64,000 nt of DNA, taken from positions 9,128,501 through 9,192,500 of the forward strand of contig NC_092016.1 in the NCBI RefSeq assembly GCF_042242105.1, in the 5' to 3' direction. The stretch comes from Pempheris klunzingeri. Its lineage: Eukaryota > Chordata > Actinopteri > Acropomatiformes > Pempheridae. Each line of letters begins with the position of its first letter. The stretch's first letter is position 1. Positions 35,387 to 48,693 of this stretch are shown in pieces. Both the position numbers and the translations under genes were made by a program. The notes under the pieces were generated by a model that searched no databases, was not told the origin of the DNA, and saw nothing but the letters and a program-made list of their open reading frames with translations.

Positions 35387-35760
35387 GGGCGGTCTCTCTT
35401 CAGCAGGCTCTCCTCATCCCTCATGGACCCTCATCCTCATCATCATGCCCTGGAAACCCCCTGCTGAGTCTCCATCAGGCACCTCAGACTGCCGAGACGA
35501 ACAACTTGGAAATGCACTGGTGTGGATATGTGTATATCGAAACATAGTTTTAATGTACAGTAAGGACTTGGATTTGATGAAGGGCAGCGCATATCAGACC
35601 CTCGCCATCGGCATCACACATGCTCCCGCCCTAGATAATTATATTTTTCTTATGTAATTGAAGCAATATATAGATAATGTGCATCACCACTATGTGGAGC
35701 CTTGCTGAGGAATGTCTGCTCTTAATGTAGATTGGAATTAAAGTTAAAATGACACACCCA
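35387..35760 (+). other. dnm1l: DNM1L 3' untranslated region
   Basis: Follows the TGA at 35384-35386. An ATTAAA signal at 35737-35742 is the first plausible poly(A) signal. A longer 3' end cannot be excluded. Confidence 0.5.
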
Positions 35761-36134
35761 TGCTGCAACATGTAGATGCTCTGTTTATATGTCAGTTCTT
35801 TTATTAGATGTTGATAAGATAATGCAACAATCTGCTAATTATTACAAAGAAATGCACTTAGGTATTTTTATTGGGAAAATATCCCACCATTTTTACACAT
35901 TCTTCTGTTTCCTGTTAATATCAGTATTGCTTTTATGTAGACGTCAGACCCACTTTTGTCTTTTTGTTTACATGTCCTTATTCAAGAAGATATCCTACTG
36001 ATCTCTGTAGGTCTCAATACATTCAGAGAGCTGCCGTTGAATGATTCTGGCTGCTTGAGTTTTTTGTATCAGTGTGTTATGTCACGTATGTCGGACTGAA
36101 TAATACAGAGACAACATAGTTAGCAGAGAGGCAG
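35761..36134. other. Short convergent intergenic space between DNM1L and troponin T
   Basis: About 370 bp of AT-rich DNA between the two tail-to-tail genes, with no coding signal. The 3' ends of both transcripts could overlap if distal poly(A) sites are used. Confidence 0.5.
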
Positions 36135-36155
36135 CAGAGTGGATGTGATGACTTA

Positions 36156-36161
36156 TTTATT
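36156..36161 (-). other. Poly(A) signal of troponin T
   Basis: AATAAA on the minus strand (TTTATT on the plus) about 120 nt after the troponin T stop codon, giving a short 3' untranslated region. Confidence 0.6.
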
Positions 36162-36282
36162 GTTTCGATTTCATGATAACAGACACGCAATCCAACACAA
36201 CAGAACAGTGGGTACACACACAATAGACGCGAAGGCCGATCGCTGGTGTAGTGGTCTGACTCGTCCCTGTCTGGCCGCTCCT

Positions 36283-39200
36283 TTACCTCAGCCGACCGCC
36301 CATCTTGCCTTTGCCGCGACCCTTGGCGCTGTGAGGTTGCAGCAGACAGTGGGTTTAGCACAAGCGGAGGCCATTTTGATGGTGACACTCCACAAGTCAG
36401 GCAACAAAGCAGTGAACAGGGTGTATTTTGGTTTGTGCGGTATTGATAGTAAAAACAGAAACCCCACGCCAAACCTCAGGACATATTTTAATCCCTCAAG
36501 ACAATTCATACAGAAATGATCAAATCTGCAATGTTTCCACGTGAAGATCTTTACTGCAAACATTAGTGGCCTCTTTTGGGATAATGATGATACACAGCAT
36601 GATTTTACAGATATATCTGCATTATTCTCCCTGTCTCAGATTTGGAGTCACTTCTTTTTTTTTAACATAAAATGAATTAAGGTTAAAACCAAATTATAAG
36701 CATACGGTACAGGGGTTGTGTTACTAATTACACTGCAGTAAAAGTATTGAAAGTGTCCTGTTCAAGTCCAGATATTTATCGACTTACCAGAAGCATCATG
36801 AATAGAAAGTAATCAGGACATTTGAACAGAGAGGATATTCATAATACAGTGCCAATGGTTGAGATGAGTGGAGAATGACCGGCTTCATAGGTGGTTGTAG
36901 CTACTCTACAGTGTTTGTGAATGTACTCAAGTGATACTACTCTCTGATGTCTGATCCTTCCACGTCTATACTGATGGGAAAGTATTTAGTGTAAACTGGC
37001 ATAATGGAACAAGGCATCCGTTTAGTGCAGTGAAGATTCATACAAGATGGTGAACAAACAGAGACAAGCCCAGCATCTAGTGTTACTGATAGCTAAGAGT
37101 AAATCCACCCAGGGGTTTGTGTACTTACCTCTGGTGGTCCTGGACTCGGGCAAGAAGCTGGTTAATCTGCAAGGACACAGAAACCTTGGTAAGATTTTTA
37201 AAGAACACAGATATAGTACCTGACATGTCCAGCAGAGGCTGCTGGAAACTGGAAAACCCTCTTTGTTTCCAACATGTCAACATTGACGTTATTTACCTTT
37301 GAGCTGTCGATACCACCTTAAATCATTGCTTTTAAATTTCAGTTTAAATTAAAATATTGAATTCCAGTTGCGTGGTGGACAACTTACATCATACTTCTGT
37401 CTTTTGAGCTTCTCACTGAGATCAAACTTCTCAGCCTCCAGCCCCATCAGCCACTGCCACAGCTCGTTCGCCTTCTCCCTAAACACAGACAACCAGAGGT
37501 CACAGCGCAGTCTTTAAGGATGAGTTCATACAGTCGTGAAGCCCTGCGCAGCTCTGTCTTACTTCAGTTTGTCCTCATTCAGGTGATCAACGTTGAGAGG
37601 CTTCCTGCGTTCAGCCAGGATCTTCTTCTTCTTCTCCCTCTCAGTTTGTTTCTTGCCTCCTCTTCTGTTGTCACTCTGTTGGTCAAATAAAGAAGATGAC
37701 ATTATCCGGCACCTACAGGTACAAGCAGGTACAAACATTCATGGTCTCCAGAGGATTCTGGATCCTATTGACTTTGGAGGTCACCTGATTTCTCTTAAAG
37801 CGGCGCAGTGAGGTAGACCTCTGTGGCTCAGTGCAGGAATATTTTTATAGTTGAATATAACAAAATGAAAAACTAAAACTAGATATGGAAAAACATTTTA
37901 CTTAACTCAAATAAAAATAAAAACTACTCTTTAGGAAAAAAAGAAAAGGAAAAACTAAAAATAATAACTAATGAAAATATACAAAACTATAAAAACTCTG
38001 GTTCAGAGTGCAGCTATTATATGGAACTATCCCATGGACTTTGGCAGATATTCAATATCCACTGGAGTTCAGTTGTAGTCACTTTGACACCATTAACTAA
38101 CACTAAATTTTGTACAGATGATGCATTGCAATAGCTTATGTGATCCCCTGACTTTTCCTCTAGCAGCACCATGAGGTTCATATTTTTGGTTTATGCTGAA
38201 ATATAAATAACAACTCATGGATGGATTACCATCAAATTTAAACACATATTCAAGGTCCCCAGAGGATGACCTCTAAAAACACATGGCTTACACTGAAGCT
38301 GATGTGGGACTTTCAAAGAAGATATTACTGCAAAGTTTGACCCTGTTTTCCTTTTTTAAATCAACACTTTTAGTTAAGTCTGAGTTGAAGAGAGGTTAGT
38401 TTGTAGTGTGCATTCTAGTTTCAATGTTTACAGACAGAGAGGCCTGTTTGGTGACCCTGTATAACAAAGAGCATCAATAGAAAGAGACATTTTGGTACTT
38501 TTAGTAGTAGCATTGTAGCATTTCTGCTGAAATACAACAAGACATAAGAAACTGAATGACCTTTTGTCCAGCACTGTACTGCTGGGTCATGTTTGAGAGG
38601 GCCTTCTTCTTCTTGGCGTCCTCATCATGCTTCTTACGGTGCTCCTCCTGCTCCTTCCGCTCTCTTTCCTCCTGTATGCAGCACAGGTCGATCAGTCAGA
38701 GGAGACACTGACGCACTCATGTTGTCTGCTATGATCTACCGTAGCATGAGGATATGATTTATGTTCACTGAGGCTGTACCGTAATCCTGGCCTGCCTCTC
38801 CTTCTCTCTCTCTGCCCGGATCCTTTGCTGATCTGCTCTCTCAGCACGACGTTTCTCCTGTTAAAAAGACACACACACACAGACACATTCATGTTGATTT
38901 TCAGCAAACAGAAACACTGCACTTCGTCTGTTGTTGACACGCTCACAATTCTGTTAACAAGGGCGATGAGCTCCTCCTCCTCCTTCTTCCTCTGGATGAA
39001 GTGAGCCTCGATCAGAGACTGCAGCTCAGACAGATCCTTCTCCTGACGCTTCCTGTGGATGTCCTGCCACCAGAAAAACCAGTCGTGGTCAGAAATGATT
39101 AGTTCATCAGCTGTTTGCTAAATCTGATCTAAATGAATACCAAGAAGGAGGCATATAACAAGTCTAACTTACGTCAAAATCCACTTTTTCCCCATCAGGG

Positions 39201-39764
39201 ATCTTTGGGGCAGTGATATTTGTCATAAACCTGTCAAGTAAACGGATTATTATTAGAAAATAAAATTTGCCATCAGTGTTATTTCTAACTGCTTAACTGA
39301 TCTGGATGGAGACCTCAGACACTTACTTGGGCTTGGGCTTTGACTCATCTAGTACAAGGCCAAGAAAATAAAAGCCATTATGAATAAATTGATAAGCGAG
39401 TAGGAAAATGTGTTTTTTTAAAAGAAAAAGTTAAAAATATCAAAGCACAGTTTTCTCACCTGTGGCCTCCTCTTGTGCTGATGGTCAGGAATATAAATGA
39501 TTAGTAAAAAGTCTGTAAACTAAAGAAGATGTATAAAGACATGATGTAACTCTCTTACCTTCTTCCTCCCTTCAGAAGACCAGGTATTGACAAAAAGAAT
39601 TAAAAAAAAGTAATTGAACAAAAGGTTAATGAATAAATACTTTGGAAAAGAAATGGTATGAATATTGAATAATAATTTGTTTCTGCCACAATATGATAAT
39701 ACAAAAGTATATAAATTAGTACATACTGAACTTCCTCTTCCATGACTTCTTCTGTGTCGGACAT
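36283..39764 (-). CDS. Troponin T, cardiac/slow-type (tnnt2-like), 246 aa
   Basis: Tropomyosin-binding subunit of the troponin complex of striated muscle. Exons in transcript order: 39727-39764, 39559-39569, 39460-39477, 39327-39348, 39173-39230, 38947-39063, 38780-38857, 38561-38671, 37563-37675, 37388-37478, 37129-37166, 36283-36328; total 741 nt. The N-terminus [20 protein letters not shown] is acidic but much shorter than in mammalian cardiac TnT and is built from 11-, 18- and 22-nt microexons. Then follow the conserved [17 protein letters not shown], the basic [14 protein letters not shown] helix, [19 protein letters not shown] and the coiled-coil segment [20 protein letters not shown] that pairs with troponin I. 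The end [10 protein letters not shown] replaces the usual GGRWK. Wording of the core (VDFDDIHRKR, HLNEDKL) is nearer TNNT2/TNNT1 than fast TNNT3. Teleosts have several tnnt2 copies and I cannot say which this is. Confidence 0.93.
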
Positions 39765-40880
39765 TTTGATATGGATGAGCTCTGCAAAATGGATCCCTAT
39801 TAGCCTATTTTTAGTCAGGTAAATATATCCGATCATTAAACAATATAGCACTGGATGAGGTGGCAGCCTTTCAAACAGTTCACAATGAGCGTCAGTGGTG
39901 CCCCAAATATCTCCAGTCACTGCGGTAGTAGCGGAAAAAAGTATTCTGGTCTTTTACTGGACCATAGTAGCAATATTATAGTATAGCAAGTAAAAGCCCT
40001 GAAGTCAAAACAGTTCATTTTGTATTATCAAAAGTATTGCATTCAAAAATTAAAGTAAAGGTCTCCTGAGGGTGAAATTAATGTTGCAATCGGTAAAAAG
40101 TATTTCAGGCTTGGATTCAAGGGGGTGCTGCTGTAGGACATTTTTAGACGTTGTTTTTAATGTCTTCATGTGAACTCTTAATCTGAAGGGGACTGCTGGT
40201 GGATACTACAGCTGGAAGGTTGTTTAAGTGAAATAAAAGTATAATATTTCCCGCTGAAATGTAATGAAGTAGAGTACAGAAGTACAGTATTCATATAAAT
40301 GTATTCTGAACCCTGTAGAATATTTAATCTACAGCATGTTGTGTCACACCAGGGTACATTTAGTGTTTAATGTCTGAAAAGTCACTACAGCTGTCAGTTA
40401 ATTCTGGTGAAATAAGAAGGAAACTTTCCACTAAAATGTGATGAAGCACTATGAAGTAGCTCAAACTGGAAATAGTCGGTGAAGTACAACCTCAAACTTG
40501 AACTTCTTCGTGTCAGAGCTGAATATCTATGCATTAACAGCAGTACCTTTGTATGAGCTGTTATGGGTGCAATTCAGTCGGATTTAACGTAGTGAGAACA
40601 ATGAAAAAAACGTTGTTGTTGTTGTGAGAAAAGACTGACACAGGGATGTGAAGTGATCTCAGCAGACAGTGAACATACTCAAAAGATTCTTTTAATTAGT
40701 TATCTCCAACTATGGAATCAGGAAATATTTGTTAGAGAGCAATTCATTTCAAGATTAAAGACATTAAAGACAAGCAAGTAGCGGCAGTATACTGACATAG
40801 GAGAGTCCTTACCTGTGACCCAGACAGAGGGAGCTCAGAGACGACGACTTCAGCTCCTTAAGGTTCACAAGCAGGTTGAA
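39765..40880 (-). other. Troponin T 5' leader: acceptor, intron and non-coding exon
   Basis: Minus-strand acceptor (ttttgcag) just above 39781 starts the exon with the ATG at 39764. A donor (CACAG|gtaagg) at 40813 marks a non-coding first exon running up to roughly 40880; its 5' end is not visible. The intron 39782-40812 carries diverged pieces of a teleost MITE family (39930-40330: 'agtaaaagtcc', 'ctgaaatgtaatgaagta'). Confidence 0.55.
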
Positions 40881-40980
40881 CATCAAGGATACATAGTCCA
40901 GCCCTTCTTACTCATGTGACTGCAGCACCCTATGGCTGGTCTGTCTATTGTTAGACAGCTGGAGCTCTGTCTCAGAAGCC

Positions 40981-41015
<35 letters not shown>
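40981..41015. repeat. (CA)n microsatellite
   Basis: About 17 uninterrupted CA units, immediately upstream of the troponin T first exon and downstream of the CALD1 3' end. Confidence 0.95.
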
Positions 41016-41020
<5 letters not shown>

Positions 41021-41198
41021 AACATGCTCACACACTCTGCAGGTACACTCCTGACCTGGTACAATGTCACATATCCATCCAAGCTTTCACCAGCCACTCA
41101 GGTTTCAACACTCCATAATTTCACATGTAGTTAGTAAGGACATGAAGTAACGTTTCTCCCCAATCGCTAAAATCAAAACACCAGACTGCCACACTTTT

Positions 41199-41414
41199 TT
41201 TATTTTTTTATTGCTGAAGCAAATACAAACAATAATTCCAAACATTCAAACAAAGCGATCCACCACAACAATGCTGAAAGACTCACAATACATTTTGGCA
41301 GGATTCAACTCATGTGCACTGCTGACTGACAGGAGCACTGGGGTACAATTTAAAGTTCAGTACAGGCATTATTAAAACAGAGTGCATGTTGCCTTTGTCT
41401 TATGAACCTTTATT
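41199..41414 (-). other. cald1: Alternative CALD1 poly(A) signals
   Basis: AATAAA on the minus strand at 41409-41414 and again at 41199-41204. The CALD1 3' untranslated region would be about 1.3-1.5 kb (stop at 42724). This leaves only about 300-500 bp to the troponin T first exon. Confidence 0.45.
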
Positions 41415-41829
41415 GCTGCTGCAATGCAAATAAACTGCAAAGTTAGTGGCATGTAAACTGATGAAAGGAAGGCAAGACTGCTACTTGTTTATTAAATAGA
41501 ACTGCATTTGGTCACTGGATAGATACAGTGGATACTCGCTAATTCAAAAGCATTGCTGGTGCTTATAATACATAATAATGTGACTTTTAAACTGAGTCGA
41601 AAAAGTAACCCAGGTGTTGTTGACAGAAACACTGAGCTACTTGCACACTCTGTTACTCTGACTGCACTCCTGGGCTGAATGTGCCACTGATATTATCTTG
41701 TGGTGTGAGGTGGTGAACTTATGAGTGCCACTTCATAATAAGGAACCCTTTATGAGGAGTTCATAAACTTTGTATCTAATGGTGAGCAGTCTTCTAATTT
41801 CACTCAATTATAGATATAGATAGAACGCT

Positions 41830-42060
41830 TGATGGAAACTCACAGACCACTAAAGTCAGTAGGCTTCATCCTTTGGGGATCATGAACGACTGTATAAAGT
41901 TTTGTGCCAATCCATCCAGTACATTTTGAGATATTTCACTGTATAACTGAGAACTGAGTCTTTTGGATTCTTTCTGTGGGCACCGTCAATATCTATACCA
42001 AATTTCATGTCAGTGCATCCGATCATTGTTGCGACATGACTTGTTGGCCACTAATGAAGC
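41830..42060. repeat. Dispersed percomorph-type repeat in the CALD1 3' region
   Basis: Contains GATCCATCCAGTACATTTTG followed by agatatttca and an upstream 'ggggatcatgaacga' block. The same blocks recur in the window at about 50240-50400 (GATCCATCCCATAATTGTTG) and, diverged, at 38140-38290 and 59870-60360. I recognise this as a very common, unclassified repeat of percomorph fish. Confidence 0.6.
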
Positions 42061-42723
42061 CATTAGTTAGTCACACAGAGGGTGCCTTGTTAGAAAGTGG
42101 TTTAGAGATTACTCAACTATGTACAGGCTAATCCCAACCCAACATCCAGCTCAATGGGAATATGTTCTAACATTTTAAATGTGAGCTGTGCGACGGACAT
42201 TTAACAGCCTTGGTTACTACATGGAGTCAAAATAGTAAGTATCATTCCAAAAAGCAGTGAGTGTGTATGACAATACATCACAAATTACTGGGTATAAGCT
42301 ACTGTGTATGACAATTACATCACAAGAAGAGCAGACATGTCAGCGTGGCTTTAAAGCAATAAACATTTAAGCATCCTGACAGCCATCTGAAGTTTGTAAG
42401 GGTGAAGTTTGATTCGGCAAACGGATACTACACAATCAATTATCTATTAAGCATTTAACATGTGGTACTTTGTCCTTAAACCCCTCTCTTGGTGTGACTT
42501 ATTCAGGGTTTTGGGGACAGTTCAGATGTTGATTCTCATAAATATATGGCTGGAAGACTTTGGTGCTGGAATCCTTTAATTCATCCTGGTCCCTTGTCTT
42601 TTCCTCATTCTTGTGTGAACTTCATGCAAAGTACAGGTATGTTGAAGGGAAACGGATGCACATACAGCAGCAGAGCCTTGTGTTTGGTCGGTTAAGGCTT
42701 GATTTAAATGGGGATGTCTGTGG

Positions 42724-45700
42724 TTAGGGTCTCACGCCTGCTAATGGAGAAAGAGACAGACATTAAAGAACTATTAATCAGTGCATGTGTCATTTAAAAC
42801 TGCATAACTGATCAAAGTTTATTAGGTGTCAAACGAGGTTAGTCTTAGAGCTGTTAATCAAAGCTTTTGTCGTATGTACGTGTGTGTTTGTGTGTTTGTA
42901 CATTAGAGCCAGCTCTACTGTTACTGACATATACCCTGCAGTCAAAACCAGGACACTTGTCTGTGTGTGATTGAAAGCAGTAACTTTGTCATTTGCCCTT
43001 TACTTCATTCCTCAGCAGTCTATTTATGATGAAGAAGCAGGGAGGTTACAAACAAGGATCGCTATTTAGGGTTGAAGCTGACACTCTGCAAACACTTTTC
43101 CATTCCTATTGTTCACACTCTGACTCGAGCTTTGGGGGCTTGATGTCAGAAGAAATGAAGAAGAAAGACAGCATTACCATAAGCAAATGTTTAATGTATT
43201 AATTCATGATTAATGAGCATTTAAACAGTCCCCGCAGACTGTGGGGATACATGTTAGGTCTTTATTATCAGCACTGAGTGAATAAGCCTGGTGGTCGAGC
43301 CCGATTTGCTGCTTAAACGCTTAGTAATCCTCCCCTGTAGTCAGTTGTAATGTGAAAATCAAGCAGCTGCACTCTGGTATGTGTAACAGTTCGCCAACAC
43401 CCTGCATGGCATTGGACGGCCCAGGTGGCAGTGGGTGAACAGTGCACTGCAAAGACACGATAGCCATCCCAGGAGTCTGGAAGGTTCTTTATACTGGGAA
43501 ACAAGGTCAGGGTTAGGATTTGTTTAAATATAGACCACAGTGCCAAAGAGCTGAGCCAGTGCCCAAAAATCTCCAGCAGCAGATTTGATTTACAGTGAGC
43601 AGCTTGTCTGTCACAAAGGAAGGTTGGTGGGTTGTAGTGGTTATGAGTCCACAGGGTGCTATAAATCAGTCATGGCCTTCCCCCCCTTGTCCACAAAATG
43701 TTTTGAAGGACAGACGCACCTCATCTAAACTCCACTTCCCTCAGGACAAATCAAGATAAATCCTGGTTTAACATGTAGTATGTGCACATTTGTAATCAGT
43801 GTTGGAGAAAGTATTCTAATCCTTTAATTAAGGAAAAGTAGAAATAGTCTAATATAAAGATATTTCATTACAAGTAAAAGTCCTGCAACCAAGTAAAGCG
43901 AAGTAAACTAAAAAAGTACTGGGTAAAATGTACTTAAATCTATCGTTTGACATTTTGGGAATACGTTTATTTGCTTTCTTGCAGATAGTTAGATGAGATC
44001 AATACCAATCTTGTGTATTCATTCAATAAGAAAATGGAGCAACTGCTGCTATCAGATAAATGTGATTCAGTAAAAAGTACAGAGTCCTTGTCTACAAACT
44101 GTACAGTATTTTCTGCTGATATTCTGATAAAGTGGAATAAAATCCAAAATAATCAAGTAAAGAACCTTTTAATTAATTAGAAGTGTTCTTTTGTACAACC
44201 CTTGGGTAGTTAGTAGTTAGTTACATTCAACCTCTTTTTACAGTCACTTAAGAAACTTACCATTAGTGGCAAACTTGCTCTTGCCTCCAACTGCCATCTT
44301 TAAAAAAAGAATGAATGAAAAAGGAAGAAAAACACATATGGAGAGAAAAATTCAACAGAGCAGTAAACCATATATTAAGTACTGCCTGATGTAATCAGCT
44401 GACACTACTGAAACAACTCCTTAATTTATTCTGGGATTCATTTTAAAGTTTAGGTATGTGAACCACAGGATAAATAGCCTTTGTCCCGATGAAGCTAATG
44501 GGGATCCTGATGGAGAAAAGCATCTGTGGATATATTTTAGATCAAGAAAGTTGGCAGTGAGAGTAGTGGAATGACAGAAAGCAGATACTTTATTTTATAT
44601 GCTGTTAGAAACTCTCACATGAAAAACGGAGTGAAACTCTACATCTCTCTGAAGCACTCTTGGCTTTAAAAATGCATCACATCTTAGACAGCATGCAAAT
44701 ACAACTACATGTACTCAGCGTTAATATCCACACTGTATCGCAACAATCATGTTGGCATGAAGAAGCTGTGAATAGTGCAGCCAAAATGTACTGTAATGAC
44801 ATATAAATTGCACCAACGTATGGAAGTAATCCATGTTCCAAATATCAAGGAATATTATTCATGCCCTCAAAGCCACTGTGGAAACTAGCATATACAGAAT
44901 ATGGTATATAATGCTAGTAGCCACCTCCTTCACCACATCAAGCTCAAAGTAATTTCATTTCAATTGAGGCAACTCAAAGAGGTTTTTAAGCAAAATACAT
45001 CCTACTTTTGATGAGACTTAATTACTGTATACAGACTAATGAGTTAGGTACTGTATGAAAATTATTAGGGTGGGGGACTCTAAAAAAGCTTACCTTACTA
45101 ATAAAAACAAAAAGTGCATAAAGGTTTATACACTTTATTCACCCTATTTAATATGAAACGATAGTGGAACAATAATTTTCACATTGTTATCAATTGCTGA
45201 AATTATGAAATTATATTAATAAAGATTTGTGTCATCTGCATATAGTCGAACATGCCTTTTAACCTGCCTGTTTTCTCAACCCCCAGTTGTCCTAATAATT
45301 TTTGTACACTCCCTTACTGATGAATTGTTATTGAGTTATCTGTTTACCCTTTGAATTGACTGAACTGAGAAACAAGCAACCCCAACAGTGTTGCCAGATG
45401 GACTGACAAAAATGAGCCCAATCAGTTATAGCCAATTAAAGAAAGCTTAAAGAAAGTAGCCCAAATGGAAGAAACTGGCCAACCTGGCATCACTGACCTC
45501 AATTATATATGTGTTCAGACAGCATGAAAACAGTGTAAACATCAAAAAGCTCAATCACTCTGTGCCGGTGGAGCATGCATTGAGTGTTGTTACCACAGAT
45601 CTGCAAATTACCTCTTTCACCTGTCTATTTGGTAGACTGAATGAAACAAACAAACAGGACCATGTCACTATGAAGCCTTTACATAAACAAGTCCCCTCCT

Positions 45701-48654
45701 TCGCAGTAGAGCTGTATGTGTGTGTGTGTGTGTGTGTGTTTATATGTGTTACCTTGGCAGACGAGGAGCCCTTTTTGGTTTCCCACATACCACGCTTGTT
45801 ACCGATGTCACCAGGTTTCACATCCTGTGACAAATGAGATCGACCATGACCTTATGAGTCTTATGCACTGCTGGAAGAAATACTCTGGTCTTTGACTTCA
45901 TCAAAAATACCAACACTACTGTGTAGAAATACACATTGAAAGTATCAAAACTTGTAATACTAATTCTTCATGGTTAACAGCATTTTACTGGTTACTAGTT
46001 TTAATTGCTTTACATACTTTTATGGAAGTTAATCCAGTGGTTCCAACCTATGGGTACAACCCCCTCTAAAGGGTCATAAGATACATTTCTATGGTCATGG
46101 GCTATTTACTTGTACAGGAACAAATAAAAAATTTAACTCTACTACAAATAGTATAATTTATGGACTTTTTGGACTAATCTCAAATAACTCTAAAATCTGA
46201 GAAGTTTAGAGAGGAAACTTGATCTAAAATCTGACAAGGGGATCCAACTAGACACTGCTTTTTTGTAAGAAGTCACAAGCTTATAAGGTTAAAACCACTG
46301 GTTTAATGCTTCTAATGGTGCTAAGTGGTACTTACGGTGTATTTACGATGTATGCAAAATAGTACCTTTACCAGTTTGTAGAGTAGGCAAAGGACAGCAG
46401 CAAAGATTTGAGTGAGGAAAGCTGAGAAAAGGAGTGCAATTCCAAAGGGGAAAGAACATCACAAGATATTTAAGCAACATAATAAAGACACAGAAAAGAG
46501 CACAGAAGTATACAGACATGCATTAAACTGCTGTACAGCTTCATCCCATCAGGGGGAGGTGTTGCAGCATAAGTAAGGGTATAATTGCTCCACTCGCCAA
46601 GACGTTTGATGCTAAAGATATCTTGCTCATAAATTTTGTGTTAGAACAATGTCACACGTCATCCAGTAATGTTACTGCATGTGGACATAGTGCAATGTCT
46701 CCAGAAGACCTGGTAAGATTAGCAGCTGGTGTCCTACTTTAAGCAAAGGACACAGTGTCTATCAAGTACCCAGTTACAAGTACCTCATATAGCACCTCAA
46801 CCTCATATTGCATATATGTCAATAAAAAATCCAATGAATCATTCAATATCTTCTCAGTTTTTGTCTCTGTAAGGGATGTGACCTTTTACCCTTTTCTGAA
46901 GGAGACTTTAAATATGGAGTCACGTTGAGGTTGAAATATATTGTTTTTTTGGGGGGCTTCAAGTGAGTGAAATGCAAAAAAACAAAAATGAAATAATTGT
47001 TAAAGTACTGTACGGTTTCTGGTTTGTAATATAACCTTGAAATACCCACAAAGGCCCAAGTGATTGATGTATTGAGGGGTGTGGAAACGGCTGTGCAAGG
47101 AAGCATGTTGGCATTCAGCCACTTGACACTTAACTGCTGCTCAGTGCTTTGTGGGTGAACTTTTGTCTGCAACGACATGAATATTGTTCGTCTTCCATCC
47201 AATGATTTCCCACGGGTTTATGCTTAAGTACATGTGAGAAAAACTTTCACATCACGTGGAGAAAAATATGCGAAGAGTTGTAGGAGGCTTTGATGCTGTT
47301 AAGTAAAACGTCCATGTGGTGTCACTAGACTCCAGACAGCAGCTTTGTCCAGTCCTCACATATACTTTAAGCCAACAAAAGACTGGCATGTTGATGTGTA
47401 AATGAGCACATTAGCGTGTACAGAATATCAGGGGATTACTCTATTGAAGTAACACTGGTGCCTAATTTACAACAATGTGTGTGTGTGTGTGTGTGTGATC
47501 AAGACAAGGGTTTATCAGGCCTTACTGCTGGCTTTGCTGTTCCTGGTGATGCTGCTGCTGCTGGCGCTGCTGTCTTCTCCGTCTCTGCGGGCTTTGCCAT
47601 CCAACTGTTGACACGTCCGGTCACGCCTCCTTTGAGACCAGCCAAATCCTGGGAAAAATGACATCTCAAGTACTCAATAACATCTCAGTAAATCTCTCTG
47701 TCCGCCCCCCTTCCTCTCTTTCTCTCACCTTGTTGGCAGGGGCAGGACTTTCAGAAGTGCTGCCGATGTTGCCTTTCTCCCACATGCTCTTGATGCTGCG
47801 TGTGCCGCCTGCAGGGATATCTGGTGCTGGACACTTAGGGGATTTGACATCTTTGCTTCCCTGTCAAAATAAGGAATGGATTTAACTACTTCTAAAAGGG
47901 CAAAAACAGTGCTACACTGACTAAGGGTCAGTGGTGGAAAGGAACTATCTTTAACTACAATTTAAGGACAGTTTTGATTCATCAACAGTTTAATAATGCA
48001 GTTAAAGTCTATCAGCTACATGGGCCTTTTCTTGCAAAATTAGTACTTTTACCTTTGGTACTGTAAGTACATTTTGGTGATAATGCTTGGATTGTTTTGT
48101 TTAAGGGAGTCTTTTTCTATTGTTGTGATCTTTTACTTAAGTAAAAGATATAATACTCCTTCCACCACTGCTGAGGATAGTGAATAACTTTGTCGAGTCT
48201 CACCTGGAGGGCAGAAGTGTACTGGTCCAGTCTGTTGCCTATCTTGGAGACAATTGGAGTGTGAGACCCTCTGGTTGGGATGCTGTGTGGATGAACAACA
48301 CATGGGACATAAGTATGGCCCACCAATACAAAGGTCACTGGTTTATTAATTTGTTTTATTTCTTACCTTTTCTGGGCTGATTTGTTCAAGAATTCTGCCT
48401 TCTCCCCGATCTGTACAGAACAGCATAGTTTAAGGTTATAAAGCAGTCACTGACGTGCATAAATAAGCTCTGACATGGTCGAGATGTCCTGGCCTCCTTC
48501 TTGTCTCCAAGATGACTTCACAGAGGGGCAGACTAGTCTGTCCTTGGAACGGTCTCGCTGTACTTGGACGCTGTGTTGGCTGGTGCCCGAATGATTGAAC
48601 TGGAGAGTTTGACTGTCAGGGAGCCAGGATATACACATATACACATACACACAG

Positions 48655-48693
<39 letters not shown>

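Noticed and set aside
40981..41015. CRISPR-like or other spaced repeat array among the CA/TG runs
   Set aside because: Simple dinucleotide microsatellites without spacers, in a vertebrate genome.
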